From Nocardia alni (GTDB lineage Bacteria; Actinomycetota; Actinomycetes; Mycobacteriales; Mycobacteriaceae): DNA of 64,000 nt. The position numbers and the translations under genes were made by a program. The notes under the pieces were generated by a model that was not told where the DNA came from, did not search any database, and worked only from the letters and a program-made list of their open reading frames with translations. The stretch spans positions 1-64,000 of the forward strand of contig NZ_JAGPOX010000018.1 in the NCBI RefSeq assembly GCF_019038435.1, written 5' to 3'. Positions 8,156 through 16,756 of the stretch are shown here, piece by piece. Position 1 is the first letter of the stretch; every line of letters starts with the position of its first letter.

Positions 8156-9022
8156 ATGTCCACTGTCATCACCGGAGCATCTGGTCATCTCGGCCGGCTC
8201 GTTGTCGATCAACTCCTCGCGGCCGGAACGCCGTCGGCTCGGATCGTGGCCACCGGCCGGGACGTCGGCACACTCACCGACCTCGCACAGCAGGGAGTGA
8301 CGGTGCGGCGGGCGGACTTCGCCGACCCGACCACCCTCGAGGACGCTTTCGCGGGCGCCGACGCGATGCTGCTGGTCTCGACGACGACGGTCGGGGAGCG
8401 ATTCGAGAACGCCCGTAACGCCATCGACGCGGCGGTCCGAGCGGGAGTATCCCGGATCGTGTACACCAGCCTCGTCAACGCATCGACCGCGCGGATGACG
8501 CTCGCGGACGAACATCGCCGTACCGAGGACTACCTGCGTGAGAGCGGTTCGGCGTTCGTCGTCCTGCGTAACGGGTGGTATTTGGAGAACTACACCGACC
8601 AGCTCCCGATGATCACTCAGTACCACGCGTTGCTGGGTAGCGGGCAAGACGGTCTCGTGAGCGCGGCCGGCCGAAGCGATTTGGCGGCCGCCGCGGTAGC
8701 GGTGCTGACGCAGGACGGGCACCTCGGAGCGACCTACGAGCTGGGTGGAACGCCGTTCACCCTGACCGAACTCGCCGCCACGATCAGCGACGTCCTGGGC
8801 ACTCCCATCGCCTACCGGGACATGTCGGTCGCCGACTACACCGCCACCCTGACCGCTGCCGGACTGCCCCCGCAGATGGCCGCCGCGGTCGCCGATGCCG
8901 ATGCGGGTCTGGCGCGCGGCGAGTTGTTCACCGCGAGTGAGGACTTGGTGAAACTTATCGGCCGACCGGCAACCACCGCGTACGAAGCCTTCCAGCACGC
9001 CGTGACCGTCGAGCAGTCGTGA
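8156..9022 (+). CDS. NmrA-like NAD(P)H:quinone oxidoreductase (QOR2/YtfG type)
   Basis: 288 residues. The N-terminal VITGASGHLGRLVVDQLLAAG is an atypical-SDR Rossmann motif. The later segments MLLVSTTTVGERFENARNAIDAAVRAGVSRIVYTSL and RNGWYLENYTDQLP are characteristic of the QorB/YtfG group, which reduces quinones with NADPH. ATG 8156 is used; a GTG-initiated extension at 8087 would begin next to the operator and is unlikely. The palindrome at 8059-8085 and the upstream MarR gene suggest induction by quinones or other electrophiles. Confidence 0.88.
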   Translation: MSTVITGASGHLGRLVVDQLLAAGTPSARIVATGRDVGTLTDLAQQGVTVRRADFADPTTLEDAFAGADAMLLVSTTTVGERFENARNAIDAAVRAGVSRIVYTSLVNASTARMTLADEHRRTEDYLRESGSAFVVLRNGWYLENYTDQLPMITQYHALLGSGQDGLVSAAGRSDLAAAAVAVLTQDGHLGATYELGGTPFTLTELAATISDVLGTPIAYRDMSVADYTATLTAAGLPPQMAAAVADADAGLARGELFTASEDLVKLIGRPATTAYEAFQHAVTVEQS

Positions 9023-9381
9023 TGAGCGCCTCCGGATCCCGCGTCGATACCCACGAGATGGTTCTGATTCACCGCGTCATCCGGCGTGAGTTCGGCAGGC
9101 TTCCCCGGCTGTTCCGCTCCGCGGCCGATGACCGCGCGCGATCCTCTGCTGCGCGAGCGAGCTGCCCTCGACCCGGAGCTGATGGACCGGATGGATGCGC
9201 AGCACGCGCAGGCCGACGACGCCGTCGGGGACTGGTCATGGTCGGCCACATCACCGAGGAAGCCGATGACGCGGAACGAAACCACCGCGATCCGCAGCTG
9301 ACCCATCTCGTCGCCGTCAACGCCATCGGCAGCCGGGAATCCGGATGTCCGCTGCGGCAATATGATTCGCTCAGGCGGTAG
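9022..9381 (+). pseudogene. Hemerythrin (HHE)-domain protein, degraded
   Basis: The ATG at 9022 overlaps the preceding stop (TGATG). The first frame reads RVDTHEMVLIHRVIRREFGRLPRLFRSAADDRAR, the first helix of an actinobacterial hemerythrin-like protein. The match then continues one frame over (from about 9134) as DPLLRERAALDPELMDRMDAQHAQADDAVGD, the third helix. The segment that should lie between, with the HHxxGEDELLWP metal ligands, is absent. So about 30 codons were deleted and the frame lost. The tail to 9381 resembles nothing known. It was probably co-transcribed with the oxidoreductase. Confidence 0.6.
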
Positions 9382-9416
9382 GGCGTGGACGGCGGTGGCC
9401 GTTGCCGGGAGACGGC

Positions 9417-10205
9417 CTATCCGGCGGCCGTTCGCAGGGCGGATGCCATGGCGGTGAGGGCGGCGTCGCGGGGCATCGACAGGAGTTGGCGGAATTGTGC
9501 TCGGTAGTGTTCGCTCGGGATGTAAGTGGGTCCGTGGTGCAGGTTTTCCAGGGTGGAGCGGGCTACGTCGTCCGGTGACATCAGATCCTGGAGAGTTGTG
9601 GGATCGATGCCTTGGAGGCGGGGGGCCTCGGTATCGGTTGCGCCGGGGCACAGGGTGAGGACTTCGATGCCCGCTGGGGTCAGTTCGGCCCAGAGGGCCT
9701 CGCCGAGGGCGTTCATGTAGGCCTTCGTCGCCGAGTATCCGGCGGAGAAGGGGCAGCCGATGAGTCCCTCGACCGAGCTGGTGAAAACGATTCCGCCGCG
9801 GCCGCGCTGCTTCAGGTGCGGGATGAAACCGTGCGCCAGCTGGGTGGGGGCGTGGCAGTTGACCGTCAGCATCGCGGACAGCGTGTCGGCGTCGCCCTCC
9901 TCGAACGGTCCTTTCACTCCGAAACCGGCGTTGCTGATCAGCAGGCCCACGTCGAGTGTGGCGGCGGCCTGCACCACCTGTTGCGGCGCCGCGGGATCGG
10001 ACAGGTCGGCCTGCTGCACGGTCACGGCGACGCCGTGGGTCGCGCGCAGTTCATCGGCGAGTTCGTGCAATCGGTCGAGCCTGCGGGCGACGAGTACGAG
10101 ATCGAGCCCGCGCGAAGCCAATTGGGTGGCGAAGGAGCGGCCGATGCCCGAGGATGCGCCGGTCACCAAAGCCACCGGCCCGTACCGGTGTGCGAAATCG
10201 TCCAT
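9417..10205 (-). CDS. Short-chain dehydrogenase/reductase (SDR)
   Basis: 262 residues. It has TGASSGIGRSFA, SNAGFG, the catalytic Ser in FTSSVEGL and the YSATKAYMN catalytic pair; VARRLDRL after beta-2 suggests NADP(H). The overall type is the DltE/YqjQ-like SDR group seen next to fatty-acid or mycolate genes. It follows the acyl-CoA ligase gene by 48 bp on the same strand, so the two are probably one transcript. Substrate not evident. Confidence 0.88.
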   Translation of the reverse strand: MDDFAHRYGPVALVTGASSGIGRSFATQLASRGLDLVLVARRLDRLHELADELRATHGVAVTVQQADLSDPAAPQQVVQAAATLDVGLLISNAGFGVKGPFEEGDADTLSAMLTVNCHAPTQLAHGFIPHLKQRGRGGIVFTSSVEGLIGCPFSAGYSATKAYMNALGEALWAELTPAGIEVLTLCPGATDTEAPRLQGIDPTTLQDLMSPDDVARSTLENLHHGPTYIPSEHYRAQFRQLLSMPRDAALTAMASALRTAAG

Positions 10206-10253
10206 GTGTGGGTCTGGCCTTTCGAAATCGATTGTCGTGCTGAGACTCTGGGG

Positions 10254-11798
10254 CTATTTCAGGGTGCCGTCCGCGATCATGGTACGTAAGCGTCGGCGGT
10301 CCAGCTTGCCGGAGGGCAGAATGGGGATCTGGTCGCTCGTCGCGGTGATCCAGCGGGTCGGGACCTTGTACACCGACAGTTGGGTGCGGGTGCGGGCGGC
10401 GAGCGCGTCGAGGTCGATGTCCGGATCGGCGACAACCACGGCGCATACCTCCTGGCCCCGCGTCGCGTGCTCGATCCCGACGACCAGGCACTGCGCGACC
10501 TCGTCGAATCCCTCGACGACCGCCTCGACCTCGCGCGGTGAGACGTTGGCGCCGGCGGCCTTGATCATGTCGTCGGTGCGGCCGACATAGAACAGGCGTG
10601 GGTCGTCGGCGATGCGGTAGACCCGGTCGCCGGTGTGGAACCAGCCGTCGGCGTCGAAGGTCTCCCAGCGTTCGCGCTTGTTGTAGCCGGCCATCATCCC
10701 GATGCCCCGGATCAGCAGTTCGCCGACCGTTCCCTCCGGGGTTTCGAAACCGTCCTGGTCCACGATCCGGATGTCGGTGTGCGCGAAGCTCCCCGCGGTC
10801 TCGGTCATGGTGCGGTGCACGGGAAATCGGTCCGGCACCCCGGCCATCGCGATGTCGAGCGGGCCGTCACGCAATGAGGGGGCGCTCGAAAGGTCACGAT
10901 CGGCGAAGCCGGGATGCTCGCGCAGGCGCTGGGTGAAGGCCGGCCAGCCGATGACGCCGGTGGCACGTTCTCGTTCGATCAGATCCAGCGCGGCCCCGGG
11001 ATCCAGGCGGGGCAGCAGCAGGAGGGTGGCGGGTTCGTGCAGCGCTCCGGTGACGGCGAGCAGGCCGCCGACCCAGAACAACGGCATCGCCGTCAGTACT
11101 CTCGGGGCGGTGGCGACGGTGGTGACCTGCCGGATCGCGGCCGTCCACGTGCCGGTCTGCCGGACCAGAGTGCCGTGGGTGTGCAGGACGCCCTTCGGAT
11201 CGGCGGTCGACCCCGAGGTGTGGATCATGATCGCCGGATCGGCCGGGAATACCTCGCCCTCGACCGCGGCCAGAATCTGCGGCGAGACCTCGGGCAGATC
11301 GTCGGTCCACGGGGTCGCCCACGCCGGTACGGAGTCCGCCGTCACGATGATCTCGCGCAGGTACGGTGCGTCCGGGCACTGCAATCGCCCGGACCGCTGG
11401 GTGCTCAGGCCCTCGAGCGCGGCCTCGAACACCTCGGCGGTATCGACGGCGAGCACTCGGTCCGGGGCCACGAGTACATCGATATCGGCCAGGCGCAGCA
11501 CCTTCCGGATCTCGGCCGGGGCATACAGGGTGCTGAGCGGAACCGCTATCGCGCCGATGCGACAGACCGCCAGCCACCAGATCACCCACTCGGCGCCGCT
11601 GGTGAAGAACAGCCCGACGCGCGTGCCCTTGCCTACGCCGGCATGCAGCAACCGGCGTGCGATGCGGCTCGAATGTTGCTCGGCCGCAGTGTAGGTGAGC
11701 CGTTCGCCGGGCGTCACGACGTATTCTTCGAGGCCGAATTCCCGAGCGCTGCGCCGGAGCAGTTCCGGGATGGTCGGGCGGGGTTCTGGATCGGGCAC
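10254..11798 (-). CDS. Class I adenylate-forming acyl/aryl-CoA synthetase
   Basis: 514 residues from a GTG at 11798. The P-loop-like motif is HTSGSTADPKGVLHTHGT; the later motifs MTETAGSF, WFHTGDRVYRIADDPRLFYVGRTDDMIKAAGANVSPREVEAVV and the C-terminal PSGKLDRRRLR (catalytic Lys) are all present. It should adenylate a carboxylic acid and transfer it to CoA. The short AMP-binding domain resembles benzoate/cyclohexanecarboxylate-type ligases more than long-chain FadD. An AT-rich segment (ATTCTAGATTGTAATTCTC) sits right before the start, so the message may be nearly leaderless. Confidence 0.88.
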   Translation of the reverse strand: MPDPEPRPTIPELLRRSAREFGLEEYVVTPGERLTYTAAEQHSSRIARRLLHAGVGKGTRVGLFFTSGAEWVIWWLAVCRIGAIAVPLSTLYAPAEIRKVLRLADIDVLVAPDRVLAVDTAEVFEAALEGLSTQRSGRLQCPDAPYLREIIVTADSVPAWATPWTDDLPEVSPQILAAVEGEVFPADPAIMIHTSGSTADPKGVLHTHGTLVRQTGTWTAAIRQVTTVATAPRVLTAMPLFWVGGLLAVTGALHEPATLLLLPRLDPGAALDLIERERATGVIGWPAFTQRLREHPGFADRDLSSAPSLRDGPLDIAMAGVPDRFPVHRTMTETAGSFAHTDIRIVDQDGFETPEGTVGELLIRGIGMMAGYNKRERWETFDADGWFHTGDRVYRIADDPRLFYVGRTDDMIKAAGANVSPREVEAVVEGFDEVAQCLVVGIEHATRGQEVCAVVVADPDIDLDALAARTRTQLSVYKVPTRWITATSDQIPILPSGKLDRRRLRTMIADGTLK

Positions 11799-11893
11799 AT
11801 ACGCATTCTAGATTGTAATTCTCAATTGAGGAGAGTGGCATTCTCGCAAATGGTCGCAGAGAGGTATGCGGAGTCGGCCGAACCGTGGGCCTT

Positions 11894-12244
11894 CTACTGC
11901 GCGAGGGCCAGGACCAGGGAACCTACGGCGAACGCGAAATAGGTTGCCGGGAACGCGATGTTGTGGAAAACACGGGCGCGGACGTGGACGATCAGAGCGC
12001 CGATGAAGAACAGGACCAGCCCGATCGAGGCGGCGATGCCGAGCGGGCGCCCTCCCAGGAGTCCGAGTACCAGCCCGACGGCTCCCGCCGCCTTCAGAAC
12101 GCCGGTGATGGGGACCCAGGACGGCGCGACTCCCACCTCTGCCGAGTTGGCGAGGACGAACTCGGCTCGGGCGAAGTCGGCGACGGCTATCGCGCCGTTG
12201 AGGGCGATGGTGACGATCGTGACGGTCAGATAGGCGAGGAACAC
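11894..12244 (-). CDS. DoxX-like small membrane protein
   Basis: 116 residues from a GTG, with four predicted hydrophobic segments: LAYLTVTIVTIALNGAIAVA, ITGVLKAAGAVGLVLGLLG, LGIAASIGLVLFFIGALIVH and IAFPATYFAFAVGSLVLAL. The motif GVLKAAGAVGLVLGL and the pairing HVRAR are typical of DoxX/DUF4267-like four-helix proteins of unknown function, often linked to redox stress. It is divergent from the LysR gene at 12358, which is its likely regulator. Confidence 0.85.
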   Translation of the reverse strand: MFLAYLTVTIVTIALNGAIAVADFARAEFVLANSAEVGVAPSWVPITGVLKAAGAVGLVLGLLGGRPLGIAASIGLVLFFIGALIVHVRARVFHNIAFPATYFAFAVGSLVLALAQ

Positions 12245-12357
12245 GCGTGACTCCGGTCGGGTTCGGTGGCGAATCGGGCTGGCTGTTGCCGCCTGGTGAT
12301 TCGAGCGTCCTCGATCGCGGCTTTCGCGTCCAATACCTGCACCTATAACCTGATCGC

Positions 12358-13260
12358 ATGGATGTGGACACGCGGTTGTTGCGATACTTCGCCGCCGTGG
12401 CGAAGGCAGGGAGCCTGACCCGCGCCGCGGAGGAGTTGTTCGTATCGCAGCCCGCGCTGACCAAGCAGATCAAGCAGTTGGAGGACCAGCTCGGGGTGCG
12501 GTTGTTCACCCGGTCCCGATCGGGCATGGCACTGACCGAACCGGGCCGGGCGCTCGCCCAGCTGGCGCCGGACGTGCTGAACAGCTGGGATCGGGCGCAG
12601 ACGGAGACGAGGGGCGCCGCGAGCAGAGCGGCGCGCGTGCTGCGGATCGGTTTCGTCGCCAGCGCGGCCAACGAGCTCACTCAGCTCATCATCGCGGATT
12701 TCACCCGGCGCAGGCCGGGTTGGCGAGTCGAGATGCGGCAGGGAGCGTGGTCGAACCCGACTGCGGGGCTGATCGACGGGGAAGTCGATGTCGCGCTGTT
12801 GCGGCTACCGTTTCCCGGTCAGGAGGGACTTCGGGTGGAGTCGTTGCTGACCGAGCCGCGCGGGGTCCTGTTGCCCGCCACGCACCCTTTGGCCGAGCGC
12901 GACCACATCGACTTTCGTGATCTATGGGACGAGCCGTTCGTCGCCGCCCCGGCGGAAACCGGTGTGTGGCGCGAATTCTGGCTGGCAGCAGAGGAGCGCG
13001 AGGGCCACCCGATACGGATCGGCGCGGTCACCGATCGTACCGACGAATGGCTGATCGCCATCGCCAACGGTTATGGCGTCGCTCTGGCCCCCGAATCCTC
13101 GGCTCGCTTCAACGCCCGTCCCGGCGTCGTCTACCGGCCTGTCAGCGGTGTGAGTCCCACGCGGGTCGGCGTCGCCTGGCGGCGCACCGAAGATGCCAAC
13201 CCGGTCGTCCAGGACTTCGTCCGCAGCTGTCTGGACCACCGGGAGGTACTGCCCGCGTGA
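12358..13260 (+). CDS. LysR-family transcriptional regulator
   Basis: 300 residues, full length for the family. The winged helix is LLRYFAAVAKAGSLTRAAEELFVSQPALTKQIKQLEDQLGVRLFTRS; the effector-binding domain follows from about residue 92 (LRIGFVASAANELTQLIIADF). It starts 113 bp from the divergent DoxX-like gene, which it probably regulates. Its 3' end is convergent with the GMC oxidoreductase, 20 bp apart with no visible hairpin. Confidence 0.92.
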   Translation: MDVDTRLLRYFAAVAKAGSLTRAAEELFVSQPALTKQIKQLEDQLGVRLFTRSRSGMALTEPGRALAQLAPDVLNSWDRAQTETRGAASRAARVLRIGFVASAANELTQLIIADFTRRRPGWRVEMRQGAWSNPTAGLIDGEVDVALLRLPFPGQEGLRVESLLTEPRGVLLPATHPLAERDHIDFRDLWDEPFVAAPAETGVWREFWLAAEEREGHPIRIGAVTDRTDEWLIAIANGYGVALAPESSARFNARPGVVYRPVSGVSPTRVGVAWRRTEDANPVVQDFVRSCLDHREVLPA

Positions 13261-13280
13261 CGATTACGATCGACCGGTGC

Positions 13281-14876
13281 TCAGATGATGGCGCCGACAT
13301 CCTGTGTCACCAGGGTGTCCAGGGCGTGTTCGGCGATGGCCGCGATACTCATCGACGGATTGCAGGCCGCGCAGTTGCCCGGGAGCAGCGCGCCGTCCAG
13401 GACGTACAGGCCGCGTTGGCCGTGGACCCGGCCGTTCACATCGCACACCGGTCCCATGCTCGCGCCGCCCAGTGCGTGCCAGGTCGAGGGCGCGACGGCG
13501 TTGGTGTCGGTGAGAATGCCCGCGGGACCGGCGATCCGGTGGGCGAGGGGACCGATCGTGCCGTTCTGGATGACGGCGTCGCCCTCCTTGGGCCAGCGCA
13601 GCACCGCGTTGTCGGTGGCGGCGTCGTAGTCGAATCGGCCTCGTGCGTCGCTCACCCCGTAGCCGACCATCATGGTGGTACGTATGTCCATGCCCGCGGG
13701 CGGGATGGATGCCTGGATGACCGTGGCGGCCCTCGTCGGGTCGTCCCAGTTGAGGCTGCCGTAGACGACCGGGCCGCCCTGCGGATAGCCGAAATCGGTG
13801 TCCAGACTGGTCCAGGTGTAGATCCGGTCGGCGTTGGTGCCCCAGTTCCCGCCGAGGCCCTCGGGCATGTCCGGGATCTTTCCCTTCGCGGCCGCGCGCA
13901 CCAGAAGCCTTGTGGTGTTGAGGCTTCCGGCGGCCATGACCAGAGTCTTGGTGGTGAGGATCTTGTGTTCCAGGACCTTGCCCGAGGCGTCGGTCCGGTC
14001 CACGTAGACCGTCCAGCGACCGTCGGCGGCGCGTTCCACATCGGTGACGTGGTGCAGCGTGGCGACCTGAACGCGGCCGGTGGCCTCCGCGGCGGCGATG
14101 TAGGTGACGTCGACGGAGTGCTTACCTCCGTTGTTCACCCCCAGCGCTCCGTCGCCGTTGGTGTACGAGGGCTTCATCAGCCCGCGGATTTCCGCCAGCG
14201 CGTATCTCCAGTCGATCGGCATCGGGATCTTCGAGACCGGAAGTCCGGCGCGTTCGGCATGCTGTTTGAAATCCCGGACGACCTTGTAGTTCGGTGTGTT
14301 GATCAGTTCGTCGGGTGCGACGGCGATTTGCAGCATCTGCGCCACGCGAGGGTAGTGGACGCGATTCAGCGTGGCCCAATCAAGCTCGCTCGGGAATTGG
14401 GTGTAGAAGGCGGCCTCGGTGGGTTGCAGCGTCATTCCCTGGTAGACCAGTGATCCGCCGCCGACGCCCGCCGCGCACAGTGCCGTCATATTGTCGCCGG
14501 ACACCGTCTCGAGCAGTCCCGCGTAGGGCTCGAGGGCCACGGGCTTTCCGAACAGCTGGGGATCGGATTGGTACCAGAGCATCCGCTTGTCGGGTGCGGA
14601 CGCGTGCGGGAACGTCTCCATGTTCGGCCCTGTGGGCCAGCGTAATCCGCGTTCCAGCAGCAACACGGGCACACCGGCCCGGGCCAGCCGCAGGGCGGTG
14701 ACGCCGCCGCCGAATCCGGACCCGATCACCACGACGCGATGGTCCTCGCGGACAACGCGGATGCGGCCTACCTGTGTCGCGATTCCGGCGCGTGCGGTGG
14801 CCGAACCGGCACTCGCCAGGGCGATTCCGGCGCCGGCCATTCCGCCGAGCAGGGATCGCCGGGTGATCGTGGGCAT
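13281..14876 (-). CDS. Tat-exported GMC oxidoreductase, class I cholesterol-oxidase-like
   Basis: 531 residues. ATG 14876 has GGAGG 5 bases upstream and begins a twin-arginine signal (TITRRSLLGGMAGAGIALASAGS). FAD binding is VVVIGSGFGGGVTALRLARAGV; the middle part (DPYAGL-like LEPYAGLLETVSGDNMTALCAAGVGGGSLVYQGM) and the end (WHALGGASMGPV, LPGNCAACNPSMSIAAIAEHALD) match the Streptomyces/Brevibacterium class I cholesterol oxidase fold. The His of HALGG and the Asn of ACNPS fit the catalytic His and Asn. The position of the catalytic Glu appears to be Gln (VIQASIPPAGM). Hence a secreted sterol or alcohol oxidase, possibly with altered activity. Confidence 0.85.
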   Translation of the reverse strand: MPTITRRSLLGGMAGAGIALASAGSATARAGIATQVGRIRVVREDHRVVVIGSGFGGGVTALRLARAGVPVLLLERGLRWPTGPNMETFPHASAPDKRMLWYQSDPQLFGKPVALEPYAGLLETVSGDNMTALCAAGVGGGSLVYQGMTLQPTEAAFYTQFPSELDWATLNRVHYPRVAQMLQIAVAPDELINTPNYKVVRDFKQHAERAGLPVSKIPMPIDWRYALAEIRGLMKPSYTNGDGALGVNNGGKHSVDVTYIAAAEATGRVQVATLHHVTDVERAADGRWTVYVDRTDASGKVLEHKILTTKTLVMAAGSLNTTRLLVRAAAKGKIPDMPEGLGGNWGTNADRIYTWTSLDTDFGYPQGGPVVYGSLNWDDPTRAATVIQASIPPAGMDIRTTMMVGYGVSDARGRFDYDAATDNAVLRWPKEGDAVIQNGTIGPLAHRIAGPAGILTDTNAVAPSTWHALGGASMGPVCDVNGRVHGQRGLYVLDGALLPGNCAACNPSMSIAAIAEHALDTLVTQDVGAII

Positions 14877-14955
14877 ATGACCTCCGTACCGCGGGAGTCG
14901 AATCCCACGAATCTCGATGACGAACACCACCGACCCACGGGCGCCGGGTTGTGGA

Positions 14956-15002
14956 AGGCCTCCCGCGAACTGATGGGGTTGGTAGGTATCCGCGGGAGGC
15001 CT
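14956..15002. repeat. Perfect 12-bp inverted repeat in a 500-bp intergenic region
   Basis: AGGCCTCCCGCG at 14956-14967 and CGCGGGAGGCCT at 14991-15002 are exact reverse complements separated by 23 bases. The repeat is 80 bp upstream of the GMC oxidoreductase start. It could be an operator pair or the stem of a 5' leader. A shorter palindrome, TAGTGGAACACTA, is at 15291-15303. No gene is recognised in 14877-15376; its open frames look like chance. Confidence 0.45.
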
Positions 15003-15376
15003 GAACCCGTCGACGATGGGGTTGGGTGCGTACGAGGGGTCGTCGACGGGGGTGTGTGTGCGGCGGACCGGTGCGTTCCGCCGCGGGTCGGGTTGGTGCG
15101 GGCTTCGTCGGCGTCCTGTGTCACGGGTCGCCGAAGCAGTTGGCAGTGTGCCGGTCTAATGCCGTTGTCGCGGAGTGTCTTCCGCTGAGTGGGATGGCGG
15201 ATTCGCGCGCGTGACCGGAATGGGCATGGTTGTTCGCGAGGTGGGCGGCAGCGGCTGTTCCGATGAGCGGAAGAAACTTGATATCTACTGTAGTGGAACA
15301 CTATTCGATCGATCTGAGCGCTGTGAAGTCTCACATCCACGGGATCGGCGAACGGCGGCCAGCGCTCCGTGGCTGT

Positions 15377-15919
15377 TCAGTCGCCAGGGATTTGCGGTTG
15401 CCCTTGTCCCGGTTCACTTTCCGGCGCGATGACCAGTAGCGTGCCGTACCCGCGGGCGACGACGACGCCGCGCGCGTCGGCGACTTCACCCTCGGCGAAG
15501 GCGACGCGGCGGCCGGGTTTGGTGACACGGCCGATCGCGGTCAGTGGTCCCGATGTCGGCTGCAGTCCGCGCTGGAACTGGACGTTGGTATCGATCGAGG
15601 TGTAACCGTGGCCGACGGGCAGAGTGGTGTGTACCGCGCAGCCGAGCACCGAGTCCAGCAGCGTGCAGACCACCCCGCCGTGGATGGATCCGATGGGGTT
15701 GCACATGGATTCGTCCACATCGCAGGTGAACGTCGCGGAGCCCCGGGTGACGGCGACCAGCCGCGAGCGCAACAGCGTGGCCATCGGCGGTTGCGGCAGT
15801 GTGCCGTCCACGATCGCCTGGAGGAATTCGAGGCCGGGCGCCCGCATGGCTTGGTCGGCGATCGCGGTGGGGTCGGACCATTCGACCAGCCGGCTGCGGG
15901 GGATCTGCGATGTGGTCAT
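15377..15919 (-). CDS. PaaI-type hotdog thioesterase
   Basis: 180 residues. The core is CNPIGSIHGGVVCTLLDSVLGCAVHTTLPVGHGYTSIDTNVQFQRGL, the PaaI/YbdB hotdog signature with HGG and the catalytic Asp in LLDS. It should hydrolyse an acyl- or aryl-CoA. The ATG at 15919 overlaps the stop of the HxlR gene (ATGA, 15916-15919), so the two are translationally coupled. A much longer open frame reaching 16489 exists but covers the HxlR gene and is not used. Confidence 0.88.
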   Translation of the reverse strand: MTTSQIPRSRLVEWSDPTAIADQAMRAPGLEFLQAIVDGTLPQPPMATLLRSRLVAVTRGSATFTCDVDESMCNPIGSIHGGVVCTLLDSVLGCAVHTTLPVGHGYTSIDTNVQFQRGLQPTSGPLTAIGRVTKPGRRVAFAEGEVADARGVVVARGYGTLLVIAPESEPGQGQPQIPGD

Positions 15920-16464
15920 TCGATGGCTCCCTGATCGGCGGGGCGGGGACTCTGTGCTCGCTGTCGCCGGATGGTGCGCAGCTGCGGGTCGAGTCGCTCC
16001 TGGATGAAGTCCTCGGCATGTGGTCCGGGCAGGAAGGCGGCGTTCATCGCGGAGATTCGCCTGCCGGTGGACTTGTCCATCCACACCGGGATGATCGTGT
16101 CTCCGGTGTCCTGGTCGGTCAGGACCACCTGGTCGCTTCCGGCGGCCGAGTGCTTCACGCCCCAGGCGTACAGGGCGACGATCACCACGGCCAGGTCTTT
16201 GCCCTGCTGGGTCGGCAGGTATTCGAATCGTGGTGGGGCCGTGTCGTATCGGGAGCGTTCCAGCAGGCCCGCCTCGACCAGCTCGCGCAGCCGCCGGGTG
16301 AGCATCGTCGGGGCTATGCCCAGATTGCGGTGCAACTCGTCGAAGCGGGTGAACCCGTCCAGTACGTCGCGCATGATCACCAACGTCCACCAGTCGCCGA
16401 CCAGCTCCAGCGCACCGGCGATGGGACAGCCCATCGATTGAAAACTGGTGCGTCTCATCGGCAT
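15916..16464 (-). CDS. HxlR-family transcriptional regulator
   Basis: 182 residues. The HxlR winged helix starts with MGCPIAGALELVGDWWTLVIMRDVLDGFTRFDELHRNLGIAPTMLTRRLRELVEAGLLER (the conserved Cys-Pro-Ile start, WWTLLI and R-F-E-L). The C-terminal ~80 residues after QQGKDLAVVIVALYAWG are an extension common in Actinobacteria. It forms an operon with the thioesterase and lies divergent from the broken carboxylic acid reductase, which it may once have controlled. Confidence 0.9.
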   Translation of the reverse strand: MPMRRTSFQSMGCPIAGALELVGDWWTLVIMRDVLDGFTRFDELHRNLGIAPTMLTRRLRELVEAGLLERSRYDTAPPRFEYLPTQQGKDLAVVIVALYAWGVKHSAAGSDQVVLTDQDTGDTIIPVWMDKSTGRRISAMNAAFLPGPHAEDFIQERLDPQLRTIRRQRAQSPRPADQGAIE

Positions 16465-16499
16465 TCCCTTCCAGCATGGTCTGCGTCACACACAGAACC

Positions 16500-16524
16500 A
16501 GTAACTTGCATCATAGTAGTCACT
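16500..16524. promoter_or_regulatory. Possible HxlR operator
   Basis: AGTAACT (16500-16506) and AGTCACT (16518-16524) form an inverted repeat with one mismatch and an 11-bp spacer. It is 36 bp upstream of the HxlR start, a usual location for autoregulation. Only one copy was seen, so this is tentative. Confidence 0.35.
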
Positions 16525-16572
16525 CGGCCTACCGTTGGCTAGGGCGCCCATCGATTGCCGGGCTGTCCTCGC

Positions 16573-16601
16573 TTGACAGCCGAAGTTGGTTCGCCTAACT
16601 A
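16573..16601 (+). promoter_or_regulatory. Sigma-A-type promoter for the carboxylic acid reductase locus
   Basis: TTGACA (16573-16578), a 17-bp spacer and TAACTA (16596-16601) make a near-consensus housekeeping promoter about 150 bp before the reductase ATG at 16757. The -10 element overlaps an imperfect inverted repeat (TAACTATA...TGTAGCTA, 16596-16617), which could be a repressor site. Confidence 0.6.
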
Positions 16602-16756
16602 TATTGAAGTGTAGCTAGAACGGGTGCGCATCTCGGCCGCGCATGCGCACATGTGAGAACCCGGCCCCATAGGGGGACGGAGTTCTCGCGCGGGCTCCTG
16701 CCTGCGCGATCCGCATGCAGTCGATCGATGTACGTCCTGTTGGATCCGGAAGGACC

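Noticed and set aside
11805..11830. KstR-type operator before the acyl-CoA ligase
   Set aside because: The AT-rich ATTG...CAAT element does not match the KstR consensus, and only one imperfect copy exists.
15377..16489. A 370-residue fusion upstream of the thioesterase
   Set aside because: The N-terminal half is a shadow of the HxlR gene; the thioesterase starts at 15919.
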